This document shows positions 20,720 through 31,162 of a stretch of DNA of 64,000 bases, in pieces (position 1 is the stretch's first letter; every line of letters starts with the position of its first letter). The stretch lies in NCBI GenBank assembly GCA_002256985.1, contig NCGO01000001.1, positions 310,001 to 374,000 on the forward strand, given 5' to 3'. Both the position numbers and the translations under genes were made by a program. Source of the stretch: Novosphingobium sp. 28-62-57 (lineage in GTDB: Bacteria > Pseudomonadota > Alphaproteobacteria > Sphingomonadales > Sphingomonadaceae). Under the pieces are notes generated by a model. It saw nothing but the letters and a program-made list of their open reading frames with translations, searched no databases and had not been told where the DNA came from.

Positions 20720-20751
20720 TGAAAGCGCCTGATCGCAAAGCCTGAAACGAT

Positions 20752-20787
20752 AACGAGGCCGGAGTGTGCAACTCCGGCCTCGTTTTA
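20752..20787 (+). terminator. Rho-independent terminator of the sdhCDA operon
   Basis: AACGAGGCCGGAGT and ACTCCGGCCTCGTT pair perfectly around a five-base loop, followed by TTTTACTT. It is placed between the sdh operon and the convergent gene at 20815. Confidence 0.85.
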
Positions 20788-20814
20788 CTTGGCATTGTGC
20801 TTTTCCGGCAAAAC

Positions 20815-21471
20815 TTACTGCGCGCGTTGGACGACCGGTTTGCTTTCAAACTTTACCGGCTGCTTCTTGGCGGATTTGGCATCGTTGCGCGCATCCTTGT
20901 CGTCCTTCTTATCCCGCTTTGCCTTGGCCTCCGCCGCATCACGGGCAGCATGAACAGCGGCGGCATCCTTGGCCGTGGCGGCGCGGGCCGGGTAGGCGCA
21001 GCCGCGCTGCTGGCCGACACCTTTGAGGAAGGCGCGGCGCACGGACCCGGCGTAGATCGCTTCCTGCCACATGCGCTGCTGCGCATTGGCACCGCTGAGT
21101 TCGCGGATCACGCCGCCGAACGGAATGAATGAGCCGACCACCGATTTGGCGATATTGCCGATGCTGATCGTGGCGTTGCCATCATCGCGCGCCACATCGA
21201 TATCATCGCCGAGCACCGCATCAAGATTGCGGATGGCCGCGCCGATCGCCGGGCAGCGCTTCATGCCGGTCAGGTCATAGGGCTTGGCCCGCGCCGACGC
21301 GAGAACTTCGGGGACCGGATCTTTCTTGAGGTTAAGGTCGCTGAGCGGTTTGGTGACGACATCGCCTGCTGTCACGGTTTCCTGCGAGACCGCGGTTTGC
21401 GCCCAGGCGGGAGCGGCGGCGGCGAGTGCCACAGTGGCGAAGATGGTGAGCCGGATGGCAGTACTTGGCAT
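20815..21471 (-). CDS. Exported protein of unknown function
   Basis: Protein of 218 residues with a clear Sec signal peptide (MPSTAIRLTIFATVALAAAAPAWA, cleavage before QTA). The middle part (about residues 60-140) looks globular and contains two conserved-looking cysteines, in KRCPAIG and QQRGCAYP. The last 55 residues are rich in Lys, Asp and Ala and probably disordered. The ATG at 21471 is chosen for its AAGGGGAA ribosome site and the signal peptide. I recognise no family. It follows the zinc metallopeptidase on the same strand. Confidence 0.7.
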   Translation of the reverse strand: MPSTAIRLTIFATVALAAAAPAWAQTAVSQETVTAGDVVTKPLSDLNLKKDPVPEVLASARAKPYDLTGMKRCPAIGAAIRNLDAVLGDDIDVARDDGNATISIGNIAKSVVGSFIPFGGVIRELSGANAQQRMWQEAIYAGSVRRAFLKGVGQQRGCAYPARAATAKDAAAVHAARDAAEAKAKRDKKDDKDARNDAKSAKKQPVKFESKPVVQRAQ

Positions 21472-21533
21472 CAAGAATTCCCCTTTGCCGCTAAAACGCC
21501 TCGGCCTGTCTTTAAGTTCCATCGGGCCTTTTC

Positions 21534-22403
21534 CTACAACAGGGCCTTGAACGTATCGCACTGATCCTCGTCTGCCGTCTCCAGCCCGCGCCGCAGCCAT
21601 TCCATGCGTTGCGCAGAACTGCCGTGGGTGAAGCCTTCCTCTGCCGGACGACGGCCCGCGGCTTTCATCAGCGCATCATCGCCGATCTGGTGGGCGGCGC
21701 GCATGCCTTCTTCGATATCGCCGGGTTCGATCCGGTCCCGGTTCTTGCCCGCCCAGACGCCGGCATAGCAATCGGCCTGCAGTTCGAGCGCGACCGACAG
21801 CCGGTTGGCCTGGCTAGGGCTGCGCTGCTGCATCTGGCGCATCTGGGTGGAGGTGCCGAGTACGTTCTGGATATGGTGGCCATATTCATGCGCCATCACA
21901 TAGACGCGCGCAAAATCGCCACCTGCGCCCATCTGCTGGTCCATCAGCGTGTAAAAATCGGTGTCGATGTAGATGCCGTTGTCAGCCGGGCAATAGAATG
22001 GCCCCATGGCGCTTTGCGCAGCGCCACAGCCGGAATTGCCGTTCTGGGCATAGAACACCAGCTTGGGCGGCTGGAACGCGATGTTGGCTTGCTGGAACAG
22101 CGGCGTCCATGTCTTGTTGAGCGAGGACAGCGCGTTGCAGCTTTCGCGGCTGAATTCGTTGGCGGAACAGCTTTCAGCGAGTGAAGTGCCGCCCGCCTGC
22201 TCCTGCTGGACCGGCCCCTGAGTCTGGACCTGTTGCAGCGTGCCAAGCATTTGCGCGGGGTCGACTCCGAACACGACCGCCGCAATCAGCGCGATCACGA
22301 TGGACCCGCAGCCCAGCTTGCCACCGCCGCCCATCGGGAACCGCCCGCCACCACCGCGCTGGTCTTCGACATTGATCGAGTTGTCGAAATCATCAAGCCG
22401 CAT
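21534..22403 (-). CDS. Neutral zinc metallopeptidase (YpfJ/PF04228 family), membrane-anchored
   Basis: Predicted zinc peptidase of 289 residues. A Gly-rich N-terminal cytoplasmic segment (RGGGGRFPMGGGG) is followed by one membrane anchor (GSIVIALIAAVVFGV), then an extracytoplasmic domain. HEYGH in YVMAHEYGHHIQN is the zinc motif, with the third ligand expected in ELQADCYAGVWA. Several cysteines in the outer domain may form disulfides. The ATG at 22403 (MRLDDFD) matches the usual family N-terminus. Physiological substrate unknown. Confidence 0.92.
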   Translation of the reverse strand: MRLDDFDNSINVEDQRGGGGRFPMGGGGKLGCGSIVIALIAAVVFGVDPAQMLGTLQQVQTQGPVQQEQAGGTSLAESCSANEFSRESCNALSSLNKTWTPLFQQANIAFQPPKLVFYAQNGNSGCGAAQSAMGPFYCPADNGIYIDTDFYTLMDQQMGAGGDFARVYVMAHEYGHHIQNVLGTSTQMRQMQQRSPSQANRLSVALELQADCYAGVWAGKNRDRIEPGDIEEGMRAAHQIGDDALMKAAGRRPAEEGFTHGSSAQRMEWLRRGLETADEDQCDTFKALL

Positions 22404-22499
22404 TGGCCCACCCCTCTTTTTGCACTTGCGACTGGACAAGCGCACAGCGTGCCGCAATGCCAGTGCCATCAACCCATCCTGAATTCCCGGAGTAATCGA

Positions 22500-23285
22500 A
22501 TGTTCCTGAAGGGCAAGTGCGCGCTCATTACCGGTTCAACTTCGGGCATTGGCCTTGCCTATGCCCGGGCGCTTGCAGCCGAGGGCGCTAACATCGTTCT
22601 CAATGGCTTTGGCGATGCCGATGCTATTGCCGCGCTGTGCGAAGAACTGGCCGCAACCAGCGGTGGCCGCGCGATTTTTGCGGCCGGAGACCTGACGCGG
22701 CGCGAGGGCACCGAAGCGATGGTGGCGACAGCCTTGGCCGAATTTGGCGCGGTCGACATCCTGATCAACAACGCCGGGATGCAGCATGTGGCCCCGGTGG
22801 AGGAATTCCCGGTGGAAAAGTGGGACGCGATCATCGCGCTCAACCTGACTTCGGCCTTCGATGCCTGCCGCCTGTGCATTCCGGGCATGAAGGCCAAGGG
22901 ATGGGGCCGCATCCTGTTCACCGCATCGGCCCATTCGCTCACCGCATCGCCGTTCAAGGCGGCCTATGTCTCGGCCAAGCATGGCATTGCTGGGCTGACC
23001 AAGACGCTGGCGCTGGAACTGGCCACGCATGGCGTGACGGCCAACTGCATCAGCCCCGGCTATGTCTGGACGCCGCTGGTTGAGAATCAGATCCCCGATA
23101 CGATGAAGGCGCGGGGGCTGACGCGCGAGCAGGTGATGAACGATGTCCTGCTGGAGCGGCAGCCGACCAAGCAGTTCGTCCAGCCCGAAGATGTGGCGGC
23201 CATGGCGCTGTTCCTGTGCCGGGATGAAGCGCGCAACATTACGGGTGCAAATTACAACATCGATGGCGGCTGGGTGGCGCAATAA
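22500..23285 (+). CDS. bdhA: 3-hydroxybutyrate dehydrogenase
   Basis: Short-chain dehydrogenase of 261 residues interconverting D-3-hydroxybutyrate and acetoacetate, normally feeding polyhydroxybutyrate-derived carbon into central metabolism. The NAD site is ITGSTSGIG, followed by NNAGMQHVAPVEEFP and the catalytic Ser, Tyr and Lys in TASAHSLTASPFKAAYVSAKHG. The C-terminal DGGWVAQ end and QPTKQFVQPED segment are specific to bdhA-type SDRs. The ATG at 22500 has CCGGAG upstream. It is divergent from the zinc metallopeptidase. Confidence 0.94.
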   Translation: MFLKGKCALITGSTSGIGLAYARALAAEGANIVLNGFGDADAIAALCEELAATSGGRAIFAAGDLTRREGTEAMVATALAEFGAVDILINNAGMQHVAPVEEFPVEKWDAIIALNLTSAFDACRLCIPGMKAKGWGRILFTASAHSLTASPFKAAYVSAKHGIAGLTKTLALELATHGVTANCISPGYVWTPLVENQIPDTMKARGLTREQVMNDVLLERQPTKQFVQPEDVAAMALFLCRDEARNITGANYNIDGGWVAQ

Positions 23286-23403
23286 GGGCTCTATGCCCTG
23301 GCATTTGTAAAGCCCCGTTCATCCTTTCTGGCCCAATTGGGAACTTGCGTTGCGCTGCTGCTTTTGAGAGCAAGGGATTGCGACGAAGCGTTTGGGGTCA
23401 GCG

Positions 23404-24927
23404 ATGAAGCGTTCGGGGGCAATGCGGGGTTGGTCGGCAGGAGCTTTGCTTCTGGCCAGCCTGCTGCTGTCCGCCGCAGCCCCTGCGCCAAAGCGCGCCA
23501 CGCCGCTGGAATCCGCACTGAAGGCGCACGTTGAAACGCTGGCGAGCGATGATTTTGGCGGGCGTGAGCCGGGGACTGAGGGCGAGACCAAGACGCTGCG
23601 CTATCTGGCGCGGCAGTGGTTCGATATCGGGCTGGAGGCGGGCACCAACATTCCGGGCAGCGGCTGGTTTGCGCCGGTTGAACTGGTCGAGCGGGTTCCA
23701 GCCCTGTCCCGCGCCGCATTCACGCGCGGCAAGCGCCGGGTGACGCTCCCGGCAGATAGCGTATTCGTGGTGACATCGGGCCTGCGCAGTCTGGTGCAGG
23801 AAGCGCCGCTGCTGTTTGTGGGGCACGCGACGGGCGGGACGCCGGGCCGGGCAGAACTCGCCGGACGTGTGGCGGTGATGCTCGACAGCCTGCCCGCGGG
23901 CACACCACCGGACGCCGAGGGTGATCGCGCAGGGCGGCTGCTTGATAAGGGCGCACTGGCGGTTGTGACCGTGCTGGATGCCGAACGCGGGCTGGAGGAC
24001 GTGATCGCACGGCGGCGGCGGGCCGGTTACGCCGTTGCGGGTGAAAGCCTGAGCAGCGAGATCGAGGCGTTCATGTCGCCCGCCACGGCAGAGCTTCTGC
24101 TGGCAGGTTCGCCCCATGCGACGCTGGCGCAGTTGCGCCGCGATGCCGCTTTGCCCGCATTTGCGCCTTATGCCTTGGGCATTTCCGCCACGTTTGAGGC
24201 GACCAGCGTTGAGACGCGGATCAAGACCCACAACCTGATCGGGCGGCTGCCGGGCCGCAATCCGGCGGCAGGGGCGGTGCTGGTGCTGGCCCACTGGGAT
24301 CACTTTGGCGAATGTGCAGCGGCCCCGGCCGAAGACCTGATCTGCAACGGCGCGATCGACAACGCCTCGGGCCTTGCCGTGATTACCGAAGCGGCGCGCG
24401 CGCTGGCGAAGGGCAAGCCACTGGACCGCGACGTCTATTTCCTGGCCACCACGGGCGAGGAACTGGGCCTGCTGGGCGCCATCGCCTTTGCCGAAAATCC
24501 GCCTATTCCGCTCGACCGGTTCGTTGCGGCGTTCAATGTGGACAGCACCGGCCTTGTCCCCGCGGGTGGGCCAATCGGTGTGGTGGGGAAGGGGCAGACC
24601 CGGCTCGACCCGCTGATCGCCGATGTGTTGCGGCGCATGAAGCGCAAGCTGGCGGCGGGCGATGGGGCCAATGCCTATATCCAGCGGCAGGATTCGTGGG
24701 TGCTGATGAAGCACGATGTGCCCACGGTTATGGTCAGCAGCAGCTATGGCAACATGGATCGGCTGGAGCGGTTCATGGAAGACACCTATCACCGCCCCAG
24801 CGACAAGGCGGATGCATCGATCAACTATGCCGGGATGGCCGATGACGTCACCCTGCAAGTGGAACTGGTGCGCGCCTTTGCCGATGCAAAGCGTTATCCG
24901 AACCGGTCTGCGCGCATCGCACCCTAG
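23404..24927 (+). CDS. M28 family zinc aminopeptidase, exported
   Basis: Predicted periplasmic or secreted peptidase of 507 residues with a signal peptide (WSAGALLLASLLLSAAAPAP). An N-terminal region and an inserted PA-like domain (about residues 110-240) precede the catalytic M28 domain. Zinc ligands and catalytic acid are visible: AHWDHFG, GAIDNASG, TTGEELG, FNVDSTG and DTYHRPSD. The ATG at 23404 is preferred to the TTG four codons upstream. Substrate unknown. Confidence 0.92.
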   Translation: MKRSGAMRGWSAGALLLASLLLSAAAPAPKRATPLESALKAHVETLASDDFGGREPGTEGETKTLRYLARQWFDIGLEAGTNIPGSGWFAPVELVERVPALSRAAFTRGKRRVTLPADSVFVVTSGLRSLVQEAPLLFVGHATGGTPGRAELAGRVAVMLDSLPAGTPPDAEGDRAGRLLDKGALAVVTVLDAERGLEDVIARRRRAGYAVAGESLSSEIEAFMSPATAELLLAGSPHATLAQLRRDAALPAFAPYALGISATFEATSVETRIKTHNLIGRLPGRNPAAGAVLVLAHWDHFGECAAAPAEDLICNGAIDNASGLAVITEAARALAKGKPLDRDVYFLATTGEELGLLGAIAFAENPPIPLDRFVAAFNVDSTGLVPAGGPIGVVGKGQTRLDPLIADVLRRMKRKLAAGDGANAYIQRQDSWVLMKHDVPTVMVSSSYGNMDRLERFMEDTYHRPSDKADASINYAGMADDVTLQVELVRAFADAKRYPNRSARIAP

Positions 24928-24961
24928 CACGTCGAAAACGCCCTGACCCCAAAGCCCCTAG

Positions 24962-26488
<1,527 letters not shown>

Positions 26489-26500
26489 GGCTTTGGTGGC

Positions 26501-26612
26501 TCAGGATGGTCCTTCGACAGGCTCAGGATGATCCTTCGACAGGCTCTGGATGAGCGGGATTTAGTGATAATGCCCCAAGACCCGCTCATGCTGAGCTTGT
26601 CGAAGCATCAGG
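26501..26612. repeat. Palindromic repeat family C (CTTCGACAGGCTCAGGAT type)
   Basis: Two direct copies of TCCTTCGACAGGCTCAGGAT-like sequence (about 26501-26558) face an inverted copy CCGCTCATGCTGAGCTTGTC (26582-26605), forming a long hairpin between guaB and rsmB. A single related half, CCGCTCATCCTGAGCTTGTC, lies at about 28484-28510. Confidence 0.88.
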
Positions 26613-26622
26613 CACCTAAACA

Positions 26623-27810
26623 ATGACCCCCGCCGCGCGCGTTCAGGCCGCGATTGATCTGCTAGACGCCGTCATCGCAGCCGCGCGGGGGCAGGGGGCT
26701 TCGGCTGACCGGATTGCGGCGGAATGGTTCCGGGCGCGGCGCTATGTCGGATCAAAAGACCGGCGCGCCATCCGCGAACTGGTGTGGAGCGCGATCCGGG
26801 CCTGCGGGCCGGTTCCTGCATCGGGCCGAGCGGCCATGCTGCGGCTGGCAGCAGACGATCCGGCATTGCGCGCACTGTTCGATGGTTCCAACTATGGCCC
26901 CGCGCCGATTGCGGCAGATGAAGCGGTGGCTGAAGCCGGTATTGCTCCGCAATGGCTGGTTGAGCGGCTCTCGGCTTCTGGCCTCGATGCCGATGATCAG
27001 GCCTCGTTTTTGGACCGGGCACCGCTGGATATCCGGGCCAATACGCTGAAAATCTCGCGCGAGGAATTGCGCGTGCGTTTGCCGGTTGAGGCCGACCCTG
27101 CCGTTGGCTCCCATGCTTTGCGCCTGCCATCGGGCACGGCGGCGGAGGCTTGGCCGGAGTTTGCCGAAGGACTGTTCGAAGTGCAGGATGCGGGCAGCCA
27201 GATGGCCTGCATGGCGCTGCACGTTCAACCCGGCGAGGCGGTGGTGGACCTGTGTGCAGGCGCGGGCGGCAAGACGCTGGCGCTGGGCGCGGCCATGGCC
27301 AACCGGGGCACGCTCTTGGCTTGCGACATTGATCGGGCGCGCCTTTCGCGCCTGCCTGAGCGCGCTGCCAGAGCGGGCGTTCTGGTGGAAACGCGCCTGC
27401 TCAATCCGGGGCAGGAATTGGCCATGCTGGATGATTGGCAGGGCCGCGCCGATGCGGTGATGATCGATGCGCCCTGTTCGGGCACCGGCACCTGGCGGCG
27501 CAATCCCGAAGCGCGCTGGCGGATCGATGCGAAGGCGATTGATCGATACTGCGCGATGCAGGCCAATGTCCTGTCCATTGGCGCTGCGCTGGTGCGGCCA
27601 GGCGGGCGGCTGACGTATGTGGTCTGCTCGCTGCTCGATGCCGAGGGGGCGGATCGGATAGACGCTTTTCTGGCGGCAAATCCGGAATGGGAGCCCGTGC
27701 TTCCCTCGCTTCCTGCGGGCCGCGCGCACCGACACGGCTGGCGACTCGTGCCCTTTAGGGACAGGACCGACGGGTTTTTCTTCGCAACACTCGTGCGGCG
27801 TGTTAATTGA
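26623..27810 (+). CDS. rsmB: RsmB-type 16S rRNA (cytosine-C5) methyltransferase
   Basis: RNA m5C methyltransferase of the Sun/RsmB group (395 residues). An N-terminal NusB-like helical domain (about 1-130) is followed by the Rossmann catalytic domain. SAM motif I is VVDLCAGAGGKTLALG. Motif IV DAPCSGTGTWRRNPE contains one cysteine of the catalytic pair, and motif VI YVVCSLL contains the other. The ATG at 26623 follows repeat C closely. Confidence 0.92.
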   Translation: MTPAARVQAAIDLLDAVIAAARGQGASADRIAAEWFRARRYVGSKDRRAIRELVWSAIRACGPVPASGRAAMLRLAADDPALRALFDGSNYGPAPIAADEAVAEAGIAPQWLVERLSASGLDADDQASFLDRAPLDIRANTLKISREELRVRLPVEADPAVGSHALRLPSGTAAEAWPEFAEGLFEVQDAGSQMACMALHVQPGEAVVDLCAGAGGKTLALGAAMANRGTLLACDIDRARLSRLPERAARAGVLVETRLLNPGQELAMLDDWQGRADAVMIDAPCSGTGTWRRNPEARWRIDAKAIDRYCAMQANVLSIGAALVRPGGRLTYVVCSLLDAEGADRIDAFLAANPEWEPVLPSLPAGRAHRHGWRLVPFRDRTDGFFFATLVRRVN

Positions 27811-27864
27811 ACTGTCATGCAAGCCGGTTCATTCAGTAAGGGTTCCCGGCTCAAGGAGTTGCTG

Positions 27865-28371
27865 ATGCGCTACGCCCCCGTTGCTCTTGCCCTTTCGCTG
27901 GTGGTTGGCGTGACCGGGAGCATGGGTGTGGCCCGCAATCCTGTGCCCGCCGATCCACGCGTCGAAGTCTTGCTCAAGGCCGGGCGCGCGGAACTGGCCA
28001 AAGGCAATGCCGCTTCTGCTACCGACAGTTTTGAAGCTGCGCTGGTAATCGATCCGGCCAGCAGTTCGGCGCTGCTCGGCCTTGCCGATGCCGCGCGCAA
28101 GGATGGCCTGCAGGGCAAGGCAATCCATTACTATCGTCAGGTTCTTTCGCGCGAACCGAACAATGTCGTGGCTATCTCTGGCGAAGGCGGCGCGATGGTT
28201 GAAAAAGGCGCGGTCGAAAAGGCCAAGCGCAATTTGACCCGGCTTGAAGGCCTGTGCGGAAAAAGCTGCGCTGAAACGGCTGAACTTTCGGCCGCAATCG
28301 CGCGTGGGCCTGCGCCGAAGGTGCTCTCGGCAGAGGCTGTAACCACCGACGACAAGATCGAGAACAACTGA
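27865..28371 (+). CDS. Exported TPR-repeat protein
   Basis: Periplasmic protein of 168 residues with a signal peptide (YAPVALALSLVVGVTGSMGVA) and two to three tetratricopeptide-like repeats over residues 35-125 (for example AGRAELAKGNAASATDSFEAAL and AIHYYRQVLSREPNN). TPR proteins mediate protein contacts; the partner is unknown. The ATG at 27865 is chosen for its ideal AAGGAG ribosome site and because the signal peptide follows directly. It is convergent with rppH across a palindromic repeat. Confidence 0.82.
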   Translation: MRYAPVALALSLVVGVTGSMGVARNPVPADPRVEVLLKAGRAELAKGNAASATDSFEAALVIDPASSSALLGLADAARKDGLQGKAIHYYRQVLSREPNNVVAISGEGGAMVEKGAVEKAKRNLTRLEGLCGKSCAETAELSAAIARGPAPKVLSAEAVTTDDKIENN

Positions 28372-28372
28372 G

Positions 28373-28510
28373 TCCCCGCGAAGGCGGGGACCTCGGTTGT
28401 TTTACGGAAGGTTAGTGGAAAAGGCCTGAGGCCCCCGCCTTCGCGGGGGCGCCGGAATATAAAACGCTTTTACTTCAAGATCCGCTCATCCTGAGCTTGT
28501 CGAAGGATGC
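28373..28510. repeat. Palindromic repeat family E plus a family C half-site
   Basis: CCCCGCGAAGGCGGGG at 28374-28389 faces CCCCCGCCTTCGCGGGGG at 28432-28449, each a hairpin in itself and complementary to the other. A family C half (CCGCTCATCCTGAGCTTGTC) follows at 28484-28510. It lies between the convergent TPR and rppH genes and may stop transcription from both sides. Confidence 0.85.
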
Positions 28511-28532
28511 AGGCCCAAGCGCCCCGCGCCCA

Positions 28533-29024
28533 TCAGATAAGATCGCGGAATTCGTCCACCACTTGCCGGTAAACCCGCTTCTTGAACGGCACGATCAGGT
28601 CGGGCAGCAGGTCTGGCTCAACCCATTTCCATTCTTCGAATTCAGCATGGTCGTGGGCATCGAGGTTGATGTCGGTATCCTCGCCAGCAAAGCGCATCAG
28701 CAGCCATTTCTGGCGCTGGCCGCGATACTTGCCGCCCCATAGCTTGCCCACCAGCAGATCGGGCAGATCATAGAAATGCTCCTCCCGGCTTTCGGCGATA
28801 ATCGTGACCAGATGCGCCGGGACGCCGGTTTCCTCCTGCAACTCGCGCAAGGCGGCGGGGTGCAGTTCCTCGCCCTCGTCGATTCCGCCCTGCGGCATCT
28901 GCCAGGCGTCCGCATTGACTTCCCGGTTGTCGATCCGCTTGCCCACGAACACGCGCCCGGCGCTGTTTACAAGCATGACACCAACACAGGGACGGTAGGG
29001 AAGCGTGGCAAATTCGTTGTTCAT
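28533..29024 (-). CDS. rppH: RNA pyrophosphohydrolase (Nudix)
   Basis: Removes pyrophosphate from the 5' end of mRNA, starting decay. The 163-residue protein has the Nudix box GGIDEGEELHPAALRELQEE with the metal-binding glutamates, preceded by DAWQMPQ, and the RppH-type segments GQRQKWLLMRF and VPFKKRVYRQVV. Its start overlaps the stop of the upstream esterase gene (ATGA at 29021). Confidence 0.94.
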   Translation of the reverse strand: MNNEFATLPYRPCVGVMLVNSAGRVFVGKRIDNREVNADAWQMPQGGIDEGEELHPAALRELQEETGVPAHLVTIIAESREEHFYDLPDLLVGKLWGGKYRGQRQKWLLMRFAGEDTDINLDAHDHAEFEEWKWVEPDLLPDLIVPFKKRVYRQVVDEFRDLI

Positions 29025-29974
29025 CTTAGCCTTTCCAGCAGCAATCTCATGGCTTTGAAGATCGACTGCATGTCTTCCTGCGCGCTTGGTATGGCCTTGC
29101 GCACTTGGGTGAAGCCATGGATCGTCCCCTTCATTTCAAGGAAAACGACTTCGGCTCCGGCCCGGATCAATTCTGCGCCATAGACCCGGCCGCTATCGCG
29201 AATCGGATCGAGGCCCGCGGTCACTAGCACTGTTGGCGGTGTCGTCGAATGCTCGCCATAGATGGGATAGGCGCGCTTGTCTCCGGTAACCGCCTGATAG
29301 GCTTGCGCAAACCATTGCATGGTGGGGGCATCCAGCAGGAACCCTTCGGCAAAGTGGGCAAACGAATCGTGATCGGGGCGGTCATCCGAGAGTGGATAGA
29401 TCGGCACTTGCATCACAACCGGCACGGCGGCGGGCTGTTCGACCAAGGCCTGTGTCACCACGATGGCTAGATTGCCGCCTGCCGAATCGCCCATGGGGAT
29501 AAGCCCGGTAATCTCCCGGCCAAGCGTGGCAGAATTGGCGGCGATCCAGCGTGCTGCCGCCTCGCAATCATCAGGCGCGGCGGGGAAGGGGTGTTCGGGG
29601 GCAAGCCGGTAATCGACCGCGATCACCGGCAAGTCGATCTCGGCGGCGATTTCGGTGCAAAGGCTGTGGTGGCTATCGAGATCACCGATCACAAAGCCGC
29701 CACCGTGAAAAAATACCACCGCAGGGCCCGCTTCACGCTCCGCGCGGGCATCGTAAAGGCGCAGCGGAATGTCACCTGCCGGGCCGGGGCACGTCAGATC
29801 CCGGATTACGGCCAGGTCTCGCGGCGCGGCTTCGGCCAATTGGCCCATCGCCAGATAGCTGGCGCGGGCCGCTTCAAGGCCAAGCTCGCTCATCGGCGGG
29901 GCCGCGGTGGCGTTCAGAAAGCCCAGAAAGGCCTGCACATCGGGGCGCACATAGTGGGTCACTTGGTCAATCAT
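29021..29974 (-). CDS. HSL-family alpha/beta hydrolase (esterase)
   Basis: Carboxylesterase of the hormone-sensitive-lipase family (family IV), 317 residues. The oxyanion-hole motif is FFHGGGF, the nucleophile elbow is GDSAGGN, the acid lies in TAGLDPIRDSG and the histidine in GTIHGFTQ. A cap region precedes the catalytic domain. It starts at ATG 29974 (MIDQVTHYV) and forms an overlapping pair with rppH. The substrate is likely a short acyl ester but cannot be specified. Confidence 0.92.
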   Translation of the reverse strand: MIDQVTHYVRPDVQAFLGFLNATAAPPMSELGLEAARASYLAMGQLAEAAPRDLAVIRDLTCPGPAGDIPLRLYDARAEREAGPAVVFFHGGGFVIGDLDSHHSLCTEIAAEIDLPVIAVDYRLAPEHPFPAAPDDCEAAARWIAANSATLGREITGLIPMGDSAGGNLAIVVTQALVEQPAAVPVVMQVPIYPLSDDRPDHDSFAHFAEGFLLDAPTMQWFAQAYQAVTGDKRAYPIYGEHSTTPPTVLVTAGLDPIRDSGRVYGAELIRAGAEVVFLEMKGTIHGFTQVRKAIPSAQEDMQSIFKAMRLLLERLR

Positions 29975-30160
29975 CGCAGGTCCTCATCCCTTTGGCCGGA
30001 TTCGTTTTTGAGATCTCGGTAAGTTTGCCTTGGCAACTTGCAGGGCAAGTGTGCCCGGAATCAAGTGTGCTGCGGGATAATTCTGCGGGGACCTGATCCT
30101 CGCCAGTTCTGCGGGTCTGGGCTAGGCAGAGTTGAACTTTGATTCTGACGGGAACCGCAT

Positions 30161-31105
30161 CTGGATAACCTCACTCACAGCCTTGCCGGTTGGGCGCTGG
30201 CCGAAACGGGCCTGAAGCACCGCACGCGCAAGGGGCTCGCCGCGCTCGTGCTGGCGGCCAACATGCCTGATATCGATGTGTTCTTCGGCTGGGTGCCGTG
30301 GGCACCGCTGGCGATGCATCGCGGGTTCACGCATGGGCTGGTGGGCGGCGTGCTGCTGATGCCGCCGCTGCTGGCCGGGCTGCTTTGGCTGCTGGACCGA
30401 TGGCAGGTCCAGCGTGGCCGGATAGCGGAACAAGCCCCGCCCATGCGCATCGGCTGGCTGGTGGCGCTGTGCTACCTTGGCGCGCTGACGCATCCGCTGC
30501 TCGATCTGCAGAACGTCTATGCGGTGCAACTGATGTCACCGGCAAGTGAGCGCTGGTTCCACACCGACGGGCTGTTCATCGTTTCGCCGTGGCTGCTGGC
30601 ATTCCTCGGGCTTGGCATCTGGCTGGCGCGGCGCAAGGGGAAGGGGTGGCCTGCGGGTGTGGCAGTGGGGGCGGCCATGGGCTTCATCCTGATCAACATC
30701 GGGATTTCGACGCTGGCGGGCCGGGCATTGCGGCTGTCTGAACCCTATCCCGCCCCTGACCGAGTCTTTGCATCGCCAGAGCCGTTGGCCTTCTGGCGGC
30801 GGGATATGATCTGGCGGGAAAGCGGAAAGATCACGTTTGGCCGCTACAATCCGCTGCGAAATCCGGGGCTGGTGACCGACCGAAGCACGCTGGTTGCCGA
30901 TAACATGGACACCGTATGGGCACAGTCAGCCGCCGGAAAGACGCCCGAGGCCGTTGCGTTCCTGGCATGGTCGCAAATGCCGATGGCGCGGATCGATCGC
31001 AGCGGCTCATGCGCCACGGTCACCTTTGGCGACGCCCGTTTCACCGGTCCGCGCCTGTCCCGCAATTTCAATGTGGCGGTTAAAGACTGTGCAGCCGGTG
31101 ATTAG
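30161..31105 (+). CDS. YdjM/DUF457-type membrane metal-dependent hydrolase, probable CTG start
   Basis: Membrane protein of about 314 residues with roughly four membrane segments and the metal-site motifs of the LexA-regulated YdjM family: DNLTHSLAGWAL, ANMPDIDVFF, MHRGFTHGLVG and LTHPLLD. The conserved N-terminal motif starts right after CTG at 30161. No ATG, GTG or TTG lies between it and the in-frame stop at 30146. The first ordinary start is GTG at 30248, which would remove the conserved DNLTH motif. I therefore infer CTG initiation or a mutated start. The C-terminal 120 residues form an extracytoplasmic domain. Confidence 0.75.
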   Translation: MDNLTHSLAGWALAETGLKHRTRKGLAALVLAANMPDIDVFFGWVPWAPLAMHRGFTHGLVGGVLLMPPLLAGLLWLLDRWQVQRGRIAEQAPPMRIGWLVALCYLGALTHPLLDLQNVYAVQLMSPASERWFHTDGLFIVSPWLLAFLGLGIWLARRKGKGWPAGVAVGAAMGFILINIGISTLAGRALRLSEPYPAPDRVFASPEPLAFWRRDMIWRESGKITFGRYNPLRNPGLVTDRSTLVADNMDTVWAQSAAGKTPEAVAFLAWSQMPMARIDRSGSCATVTFGDARFTGPRLSRNFNVAVKDCAAGD

Positions 31106-31162
31106 CCGCCTGCCCCAATGTGCAGGTGCCGCACGGACCCTCAAGCGTTGCACAGGAACCCC

